Below, piece by piece: positions 43,483 through 54,100 of a stretch of DNA of 64,000 nt. The stretch's first letter is position 1. The number at the start of each line of letters is the position of its first letter. The DNA is taken from NCBI GenBank assembly GCA_029948255.1, contig JALIZF010001424.1, forward strand, positions 186,001-250,000, given 5' to 3'. Below the pieces are notes generated by a model that saw only the letters and a program-made list of their open reading frames with translations, was not told the DNA's origin and searched no databases. This stretch comes from Telmatactis stephensoni (taxonomy: Eukaryota; Cnidaria; Anthozoa; Actiniaria; Isophelliidae). Position numbers and translations under genes: made by a program.

Positions 43483-43845
43483 TTAACCCGTGAAATAGCT
43501 AAATAATGCAAAATAGCACTATTAAACAATGGAAAACAAAGGATTTTGTACTGTTTACTACAGGCTGGTTCACACTAGCGTCGGAATCAGAATCGGAATC
43601 GTAAGAAAACAACAAAGAAGTTAGGGATTAGAATACAAAAGAAAGTTGTTTTTCTTTGTTCCTTCCTTTGTCTTTGATTATGCTTATGCTTGGTCTTATG
43701 CTTCTTGCGATGCTTATGTCGATGTCTTATGTCACACGCTTGACTTAACTCTTTTGTCTTTTCCTTTGTTTTCTGCTTCCGATTCCGAATCCGACGCTAG
43801 TGTGAACCAGCCTTACTAATTAGACTGTACTTTTTCATGGGTTAA
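43483..43845. mobile_element. Second TAACCCGTGAAA foldback copy, interrupted
   Basis: The left end 'ttaacccgtgaaatag' and right end 'actttttcatgggttaa' bracket a 252-bp nested element at 43562-43813. With the nested element and one TAC removed, the sequence 'gtttactactaattagactg' aligns with 'gtctactactaaatattatg' of the intact neighbour. Confidence 0.8.
43562..43813. mobile_element. 252-bp MITE with AGGCTGGTTCACAC ends, TAC duplication
   Basis: The left end 'aggctggttcacactagcgt' and right end 'acgctagtgtgaaccagcct' are perfect inverses, continuing through 'cggaatcagaatcggaatcg' versus 'cttccgattccgaatccg'. It is flanked by TAC (43559-43561 and 43814-43816). The interior is made of 'gaatcgg' and 'tgcttatg' words. 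The neighbouring foldback provides the empty site. It matches the 3-bp duplication class of 35869-35983. Confidence 0.9.
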
Positions 43846-44254
43846 GTACGGTCACTCCAGTACATAGGTCAACGAGTACTGTCTTGTACATCAACGGAAA
43901 ACAAATTCCAATGACGACGCCGAATCGTCAACGTCCATGCACAGCTGGAATTTCTGTCACAGTGTACAAGTTCTCAGTTAGGTCTGGATACAAGTAACAC
44001 GACATCCGAACCCTATACGGTTGAGTTGGAAATAGACCTCCGTATTTTCCGAGAAAATGTTTTTCGTTCTCAGTAATTTCATGGTATTTCTTTAGCTATT
44101 TTATACGCTCCAGAAATCTTTATTTGCCACAGTCTCGAATACTATGTTAACGTGTTTATCGCCCACGCAGGAGATGTCAAGCTAGAGGGTTGGGTTGGGG
44201 GAGGAGAAGGGGCGGGAAAGAAATATGTAAGGGAGGGGAGGAAAGGGAATGTTA

Positions 44255-44985
44255 GGCCTAGTTTAAACGCCGCATCTCACATGCGCCGAATTCAATTCAA
44301 GAATTACATGCATGTGAAATACGACATTTGAATCAATTAAATTCGAGTTTCAAATTAAATACGACTTCCGTCGAATCTGCGACTGAAGCTGTCGAAGATA
44401 CGACTGGTTCGACAGTTGATTTAGACGTCGCATTTCACATGTGCTAAATGTAATGCAAAAAGGTATTAGGCCAGTATTAGTCTGCAATTATTACTCAGAA
44501 TTCACCGGGTTTCCCTAATTGTCATGCGCCGCACCAGTGCTTAGTACAGCCTTAATTTTAAAATTACTGGATTTAGCAAACTTTTGGACAGCTGTGATTA
44601 CTGAAGACTCAAATTGTACCTTTCTTTTGGCGGTTATAAAAGATCTCAGCTAGAAGAATACAAAATGACCGGAGATTCAAGCCAAATACATATACATGAC
44701 ATATATATGTATTTTCGAGGCTCTTTTGCGGGAAAGGACAGATATCTGGAATATCGTGAACCCTATTTCTAAGAAACTAGGAAATTCGTGAAAAAAGTCA
44801 GTGATGTTGAATTTACTGACTGTACGACTAAAATATGATATCAAATAACGGCAAAATTCAAAAGCTGGCCATAATTCGGCAACATTGAATTCGACGTTTG
44901 AATCAAATGTCGTATTTAATTAATATAGTCAACCAAAATATGAATTGAATTCGGCACATGTGAGATGCGACGTTTGAACTAGGCC
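44255..44985. mobile_element. 731-bp MITE with GGCCTAGTTTAAAC ends, TTA duplication
   Basis: The left end 'ggcctagtttaaacgccgca' then 'tctcacatg' is inverse to the right end 'catgtgagatgcgacgttt' then 'gaactaggcc'. It is flanked by TTA (44252-44254 and 44986-44988). The interior repeats 'gaattcaattc', 'cgtatttaat' and 'cgactgaagctgtcgaag' words in both directions, with an internal inverse copy of the end at about 44422. It ends about 140 bp before the WDR75 stop codon. Confidence 0.85.
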
Positions 44986-45033
44986 TTAAATTCAAAATTT
45001 CAAAACAAATAGACAAGTTTTTAAAAATGCGTC

Positions 45034-45039
45034 TTTATT
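45034..45039 (-). terminator. Candidate polyadenylation signal for WDR75
   Basis: TTTATT on the plus strand gives AATAAA on the minus strand, 86 bp after the WDR75 stop codon; a typical distance. Confidence 0.6.
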
Positions 45040-45124
45040 TCAAATCAGTTAGGTTAAGACGATTTTGATATCAAGTTTTTTTTAGTGCAAATAATTTTTC
45101 ATACTTATTAAATTATTTCAAATG

Positions 45125-48100
45125 CTATCGAGACGCGAGAGTCTCTTTCAGCCATCTATAGTTCGTGGTTTTTAAGTCGACGTCATTACCATATATTTCT
45201 ACATCTTCCGGTGTCATGATATTTGGCGCACAATCATCTTGTCTTCGAGCCTTGTTTGGGGTCCCACGGTCAACAAGTTCAGAATCACTTTCATCGTCCA
45301 TTGCGACATCTGAATAACATCACATAAATCATGGAGTAACGTTAAGTGATAAATAAATGTGCGAGGAAAATTGGAGGGAGAATTAATTAATGGTAAAATG
45401 AAATTTAAAACGAAAACGAAAGTGGTACAAAAACCAAAATTTAATGTCACATAAACATAGAAAGAGAAAAAAACCTAAGGAAAAGTTATAGAAGCGGAAA
45501 AAAATCAAAATACATGGAACATAAGAATAGCACAAGCAGAATGTCACATAGTTTGAAAAACAAGAACTAAAACGTGAGAGAAGTGAAACGTGCAAATCTT
45601 ACCGTCTGTTTCATCTGGGTCAACGACATCCTGTAGAACTTCACTGTAGGCACATCAAAAAAAAAAGTGTTACGAAAGTGTTAAGAGGGGTGTGGAATTA
45701 CAAATAGGACAGACAAATGAATTGACAAATACTATAGTGTGATTCCTAAGTTTTCAAATGGCTGCAGGATTAAGTATTTTTCAACAGTATCCTTGGCATA
45801 TTATCAAACAGAATCCTATTGACGTATAATTTAGAAACATTAATATACCTTTGAGATTGCTTGGAGACCAGTAAAGACTTCAAAAACGTGGAGCATAACG
45901 ATGATACAGGCGGCAGCACGTGTGATGGAATACTTAGCATCTATTTGTAGACAAAACAAAGTCATGGTTTTTAACGAGGTTGGCGAGACTATAGACAGTC
46001 ACAATAAAGCTGTTTCTTCTGCCTTTCTGTCTGCTTGCTATCTGTTTATTCGTATTTATGCATGATTGGTCCCCGGGGGGGGGGGGGACTCCTATATATA
46101 AGAGGACGGGGATGCTCGTCGGAAATTTTAAAAACGACCCCTAAAAGGTACCAAAGTCATATCCGGGTGGGCGTGGCAATACATGTTTTTACCCCTAAAA
46201 GGTACCAACTCGAAAACACTAAATTTGACATTTTGCATATTTTAGTCAATCAAGCGATCAATTGTGTCTATTTATATACAAACAATTTGATGGTCGTGCA
46301 ATCCGATCTTTGTTTCCAGTATTTAATCGTTGATGGAGGAAAAAATTACCCTAAAAGGTACCAGCTAGGTCTCTAGTAGTCCACTATAGTCTGGGACACC
46401 CTAAAAGGTACCAGATCGCTGATTTTGACCCCTAAAAGGTACGACGAGCATCCCCGTCCATTTCCGATCGGAGTCCCCCCCCCCCCCCCCCCCCGGGGAT
46501 TGGTCACTGAATTTCCGGCTATCATTCATTTCATTCGTTCATCCAGTCTGTGCCTCTCCGAGAGTCAGTCTAACCAGTAGAACAGCAAATCATCCACTCA
46601 TCATTCACTTGGTTCAGTTTCATCACTTAATCCATGAAAATGAGTATTTTCGCGATTTCCTTCATTCCATTCCTGTCTCCTTGTCTTTAGCGTGTGATAA
46701 TGGTATTACGTGTAAATACGTTTTATAAATGTTTTATTATTACCTCGCGTACAGCAGCAGACGCTGGTTCTCCATGTACAACTTGACCAACAGGTTGCAT
46801 GGATGATGATTCTCCAACTAACAATAAACAAAATGTTGAACTACACATTAATATTTGCACACATCTACGTTTCTCATTGCAGCAAGCAATCTATTTCAGA
46901 CCCATATCACGCAAGTGTGAGATTATAAATTATTTGATTTATCGGAAAAAAGAAGTTTACTATAAAATTGGTCACAATGATTATAGTAAAATTGCAAAGT
47001 TTCATAAAGATTGGCCTCCAACTGATGAAGAAATGAATTTTTGAAAGTAAGCTATTTTACAAAGAAATGTACTGTGGACGTGCATCGCATGCACGCCCAG
47101 CCTCGTTATCAGGCTAGACACATACATTTCTTTGCAAAAATTTTCACCAAAATGCTTACATTTAAAAATTCATATCTTCGTCAGTTGGAAGGCCAATCTT
47201 TATGAAACTTTGCAACTTTACTATTTTCAATGTGACAAATTTGATAGTAAACTCCTTTTCCTGATAAATCAAATATTCTATTATGTCACTGCTAGCGTGA
47301 TAAGGGTCTATTAAACTTTTCGAGGGCACAAAAGCCCCTCATGAAGAAGAGAACCGAAAAGCAAGGGGAGAGAAGAAGAGGAGAGGAGAAAAAGATAAGC
47401 CCATAGAGGGGAGCAGCTGCTTTTGTATGACAGTAAACATGTCCCGCTTTTCTGTATATTGGCCGTTTTTCACATTAGAAGACAGATAAATTGACTGGAC
47501 GGACAAGACGTCTGACAATTTGTCCGTCCAGACGAACAAAGACGATCTAACAGCGTACAAAATCAGGCAATTCTTGCGTTCCAAAGTACGTTTTCACACT
47601 ATGAAGATTTATTCGTCTAAGACGACTTGGTCCGTCTGGACAATTTGTCCGTCTTCTAGTGTGAACATAACGACCATTATTATTCGGGCAAACGTTGTTT
47701 CAATCCAATCAAAGTATTGAGACACGGCACTGACAGCACAACAAACTTTTTCATAGTCATTAAAACTGCGCACCCTAAATGGGATACGTGATCCACTTTG
47801 CCGTTTTCCATTTACGTGAAGCTTGAGTTCTTTATATTATGATTACAATTACCCGCTCTCTTCCTGTAAGTTTTCGATCTACTGATCATCATAAACTTAT
47901 CGGATTTGTTCTGCTCACCGCTTTTAGTTGGTTGTCCAAAGACTCGTAGAAAATCTTGAGAAGTCTGCTCATCTTCGGTATCCTAGCAACCACACATTTA
48001 TTGAGATCAGTCAAATCTCACAATGAAATATATTTAGACCTATTTATAGCTATCAAACAGATGGCTAAACAGTACACCCACGATCTCTCCAGCTGACTCG

Positions 48101-51100
48101 ATAGCTAAGTATAGAGCACTGGACATGTATCACAGGGGTCCAGTGGGTTTGATTCACACTTGAGTCAGGGTTTTTCGGGTTTCTCTGTTTCTCTTGCATA
48201 GCTCTTACGGGTGTGCACCTACTACTGGTACTTTAACTTTCCTTTTTTTCTTTGCTCAACAGTAACAACGTGCATGGGAATACAGATAGCAAACCTAGTA
48301 CCACAGACCACTGGATATTCTTTTTTGGGTCTTGACTCAGGATATCAAAAACTTTGCAAAATCCCTCAACTTCCCCTTGACTTCATCGTCAGATGCCGAA
48401 GTGTTCTTTTTAAAACGATCTCAATAATGTTTCCTTCTGATGTGCCATGTGCATGACAAACATATGGTTCGATCATTTCTAATATTATATTTAAACAAGT
48501 CCTACAAAAACCACTGTCATGGGTCTATCAGGACTGAATACTTCAATTAAGGTAAATTGAATGAGAATGAGAAAACAAATGGGAAATGACGGACAATGCA
48601 TATAGACTAACTTTTGCTGTTGTAGAATGAATATTGTCTTGTTGTTCATCTTCAGTTGAGAGTGTAAAAAGTTCCTGGTAATGTAAAGATAGTAAAAGCA
48701 AGTGTAAATAAGACGACGGAACGTACTTTACATGGGTCTCGAGGCAAAAATCGTATCGCGACCCTTATTTTTCTTACCTGCCGATTGATCTTTTTTTCCA
48801 GATCCGTCGATTCGATCATCCTTGGGGTTGAAGCTTATTGAAATTATTGATTTCGCAACACCCACAATGATTATTGATAGATTTTAAAAAATGCAAGTGA
48901 CAGTGGAAAAATATGGGTCGCGATGCAACGATTTTTGCTGTAACATCATTAACAAAAGGATTTTGTTGCCATAATGTTCACTTATGAAAAAGAAGACAGA
49001 ATGTGAAGAAAGAAAGAGAGAAAGGGAAGAAGGAAAAGAAGGGAGGGAATAAGGAAGTACAGTTGGATGGATGGATGAATGAGAGGGAGGGAGATCTAAG
49101 GCGAAAAAGAGTAAAAAGAGAAGTGAGAACAAAGAAAGGGAAAGAAAGAGTACAAAAGCCAAACGCAAGGAAAAATAAGCAAAACCTACCTGTCGTTTGG
49201 TCAAAAAGTATAACTTTGACTATTTTCAAGGTTCTGTCATGATGTGGTATTGACGTTGTTGATTTGGGGTCAAAAGCAGCAGTGAAAATGGGAGACTTGT
49301 GAGAGATAAATGACTGTACAGCTACTGGATGAGGTGTGGTTGGATCAAACAAGTACACTAAAAATATAAAAAAATTAATAATAAAACTGCAGTCAATAGC
49401 AGTATGTAAACAGTTACATAGTGGACTTGGGACTGTGTTTTCACTCCACTATTGTTGTTATGAAGACAAAGCTGAATAATGAATGGATTAAGCTCAGTCT
49501 CCAGCCATGAGGGATCTGGAAACCTCCATGGCTGAAAGTCAAGCCTAGGAACGACTTTGAATGACAAATGTGTAAAAGAAATGCTTCAAGGAACTGCAAT
49601 TAGTCTTTTAAGGGTAATTTTTGAAGTAGCAAACAATTTCTTCACCTTTTCTTCAATCATGTCTAAGGGTTGAACTAATACTAAAAAGTGGTTATGAACA
49701 TATTCCCATAACTTTTGAATTCACCTACTGCCTTACAGCATGCTCCACAAAATGAAGTACCCTTGCTCATTTTATGGTATGCAAAGTGGCTCTATTAACT
49801 GCCTAAGCAGGGACCACGGAGCACCCTAAAAAGTGGTGGGCTTTATATGAGAGCAGTATGGGAAAAAGTGGTGGGGCTAAGATTGGAAAATATAAGAGAC
49901 TAGTACATGGGAAAAAGTGGTGGGGCTAAGCTTGGAAAATATGAGACTAGTATGAGAAAAAGTGGTGGGGCTAAGATTAGAAAATATAAGAGACTAGTAC
50001 ATGGGAAAAGGGGATAAGTGGTGGGCTGTAGTCCCACCAGCCCCTCCCCCTGCGTGGACCCTGCTAAGTAGCCCCTGGCATAGAGCAGTTTTGGTGTGAC
50101 TGGGAATATGGCATGGCACAGCTATGGCTGGAATTTTGACTGTTTTCATAGATATTATGGTACTAACTGGGTAAGGGTACTGTATGGTTCCTTTCCTACT
50201 TGGATGGAAAATGCTGTACACTGTATCCAATCTAACTTATAAATTACTTACAGTGGGTCTTCTTCTCAAACACCACAAAAGCAGCAATGTATTTAGAGTT
50301 GGGGTCAGGTAATAAGTATGTCACAACTGCCTCCATAGTCCATAATATTGTACATGTTAAAAGATCCCACACAATAAGAAATTCATTGGTTGACACTACC
50401 AGATAGTGTGATGAGCCTTGGCATCCAAATGTTACAAATCTGGGAAAATATTGGAAGAAGTGATCAGGTCTTGATATAGAAGTTGAAAATAATTATATTG
50501 CATGGCGTGCAACTTGATGGTAAATTGTCTTGAGATGTACACATGCTGAGATCATAAGAAAACTATTGTAATTCATTCCTGAGTCAAGAATCACAGAAAC
50601 CTAAAACTGCAAAATAAACATGTAGATCAGCCTTCAAATTAAACAATAATTAAACTACAATGAAAACAGGGCCATACAAAACACAATTTTTTGAAGGCAG
50701 CGTAAATATTTCTTATGTAGGAAATATGTAAGCAGTCTGGATATCCTAGCTTTTATCTAGCTTTTAGCTTGTTATGAGGGGGGAGGGGGGGGAGCAGCTC
50801 CCTCTTCCCTAGTGCTGTGTACAGCTCTGCAAAAAGCTATTAATAATCATTACCTTATGATGTCATCTGGGAAAGGTAAGTGTAAGGTTTTCTGTAACAC
50901 ATTTGTAGCTGGTGTCCACAAAGTTATCAACTGAAATGAAGAGAAAAACACATTTTTGATCTGTATCAACAAGTGAGAAATATACAACTGCAATGTTTGG
51001 GAGAGTAAGGGATGGAATTCGAGTAAAATGGTCTTATACTGAAATGAACAGAGTTACAGCCTTAACAAGACAATCCTTTGATGCTGACAGGATTATTGAC

Positions 51101-54100
51101 ACATTAAAGTTAGTTGTACATTCTGGTTTTGTACTGTTGTCACTGTTATTCTATAACAATAATTTTTACTATACTAACATTTGAATAAGGAACAGCTAGA
51201 AGTTGACCATCCTCTGAGAAAACAGCATCAATGCATGGAGTTTGGTTATAATAGCCCACTGATTGGCATGCCCAAGAAGTCTTAGTCCCTGTAAGAGAAA
51301 AAAACCCTCTAACATTATTACTGTCTCAAACATATATTAGCTGTATTTAAAGCCCTGATTAAAATTGCTGAAAATAAATGCAAATTGAGGTGTAGCCTGA
51401 TTTTCAGAATTTGTCATAAGCTTTCCTCCTAATCCCCCCACCCCACCCTTGGGTAAGGAGGAAAGGGGATGGCCCCTGAATGTCTGAAAATCGGGCTACT
51501 TCAGTTGTACATTGTACCTGCTACAGTTTGATTCTCTCTTAAAACCCAAATCTTGAATTTCCCATCTTTACCAGCAGTCACTGCTAATGGTTGATGTTGA
51601 GAGTGTGGTTGAAAAGTCAAGGCTACTACTGTTGGTTGCTGATGTGGCATGTCAACAACTGTGTTCATTAAATAACTGAAAAGAAAGGGGTTGGTTCAGA
51701 ATCTGACAACTTTGTCATATTTGACTCAGGCCTTGAAATAGAGAGAAAAAGAGAAAGAAAGAGAAAGAGAGGAAGAAAAGAATGAATGAATGGAAACAAA
51801 CAAACAAACAAACAAATGAATGAAGGAATGAAGAGAAGAACTAAAGGCCCTGTTACATGATGCAGTTTTTCTTGCAATGCAATATTGACCAAAGCAGATC
51901 ACTGCAATTGCAAGTTGCTCGCAAGATGTCAGATGTGTGCAACTCTTTTACAACTTGCAGTGCAACTCTTTCTTAGTCTGCAAGATTGGGTTTGTCAACG
52001 ATGTAGAGGAGCTGCTCTCTGAGTGGCTTCTTGTGACAGCAATTGTATTGCAAGTTGCTAGAGAGATGTTACATGCTGCACCTTGATTTGCAGTGTCACA
52101 AAAAGTGGGAACTCATTTAACTTTTTCTGTAACATGCAGCACAAATTTTTGTCACACTGTTGCAGAGACAGGGTGTGACATGCACAATCACTTCAACAAA
52201 CTTGCTACACAATGGCATTGCATGCAAGTTGCAAGACAAATTATTGCCTCATGTAACAGGTCTTAAGGAAAGAAAGGCAGGCAGGGCCTGAAGAATATAT
52301 GTAAAGAAGTAGAGGTACTTTATATTGCATTACAATACCATTGAGTGTTTGTGTTAAATTCCCAAAACTTCAGTCTGGTTTCAGCTGATGTATAATGGTC
52401 ATTTCTGTGTTCAATCTAAAACACATTATTAAGTGAGTCATTTTCCAAGTAAAACTTTGAATGACACAAATAACTACCTATAACTAATAAAAATTGCCTC
52501 TCCACCAACCAGTACAGTGGGACATATATACACTTGTAACCAGAATACCAGGCTTGGTCGATGAAAAACAGTTAAATAGGAAAAGAGACAGAGAAGAGAA
52601 AGAGAAAAATTTCATTTATGTTGCATTTTTGGCTCCAGATCTACCTATCTATCAAAACACAGAAGGGGATACCAAAAAGAGAATTGTCTGGACAATGAAA
52701 AATACTAGAAAACAACCACTCTTTGTTTATGTATGTGTGTACTTACAGTTGCCATCCATTTGCCATCATCACTAAAACATACAAAATGAACTTGAGTGAA
52801 GTACAACTTCTCTGTGTCAGTCTTTGATATTACATTTTGCTTGACAACATCAACCTTAAATAAAAATCAACAATGGTTAAAATAATATTTGATACACAAT
52901 TATTCATTATACAGACTGGATAAGTCCCAGTGGCACTGTGAATTTAGGTTGTTTGGGTGTGGCAAGGGTGGCAAGTGGTTCACCACTCAACTCTCACTCC
53001 TGGTACAGGTTCACGGCGGGCACATAAGACCTCAAAAACGGAACGGTTAGCTTCCGAGTTATACTCTAATCTTCGTATCTTCAACAGCATTCAGTCATTT
53101 GCAATGAAACTTTCAGTGATGGCTTACTATAAGTGGCGATTTAGTTTGCCATGTTTGAAAGTTACCATTGACGTGATTTTGACGTCATAGCGAATGTTAC
53201 ATTTTGCTAAAAAACTCAGATCACTTGTAGAGATTTTGAAAACTACATAGTTTGAAAGAGATTGTCATTCTCTAAAATTTGGTGCAATTTTTATCTCGAT
53301 GCGATGTTTGGTTGTCGAGTTATAAGGGATTTTGGTTTTACCATGACGTCATAAAAATGACGTCACAAGTAACCATTAAGAGCCATTAGAAGCCATTGGA
53401 AACAGCCAGTGACGATGCAACGAACATGTATGGCTAATGTGACATGTTTCTACATAACTAAGTCAAAAGTTTTGGTCACCAAGCTATATTAGCGATATTT
53501 CAAATGATCGGTGACGTCATTATGACGTTTGATGATTTTGCTATTTTTTCTTATTAATTTTTCTAATACTTATCTTCAAAAATTCAAAAATCTAAAATCA
53601 ACAAATTTGGGGGAAATCAAAGTTCTTTAACTATGCAAAGTACAAGAACAATCAAACTTCAAACAAAAAAGTTATCCCAAGGAGTTAAGTCCTAAAACGT
53701 CATAATGACGTCACCAATTATTTGAAATATCCCTAATATAGCTCGGTGACCAAAACTTTTGACTTAGTTATGTAGAAACATGTCACATTAGCCATACATG
53801 TTCGTTGCATCGTCACTGGCTGTTTCCAATGGCTTCTAATGGCTCTTAATGGTTACTTGTGACGTCATTTTTATGACGTCATGGTAAAACCAAAATCCCT
53901 TATAACTCGACAACCAAACATCGCATCGAGATAAAAATTGCACCACATTTTAGAGAATGACAATCTCTTTCAAACTATGTAGTTTTCAAAATCTCTACAA
54001 GTGATCTGAGTTTTTTAGCAAAATGTAACAATTCGCTATGACGTCAAAATCACGTCAATGGTAACTTTCAAACATGGCAAACTAAATCGCCACTTATAGT

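Noticed and set aside
48978..49204. Ser/Phe/Leu-rich minus-strand frame and its Lys/Glu-rich plus-strand counterpart
   Set aside because: It is a purine-rich low-complexity tract in a WDR75 intron. Only 49190-49357 within the overlapping frame is a true WDR75 exon.
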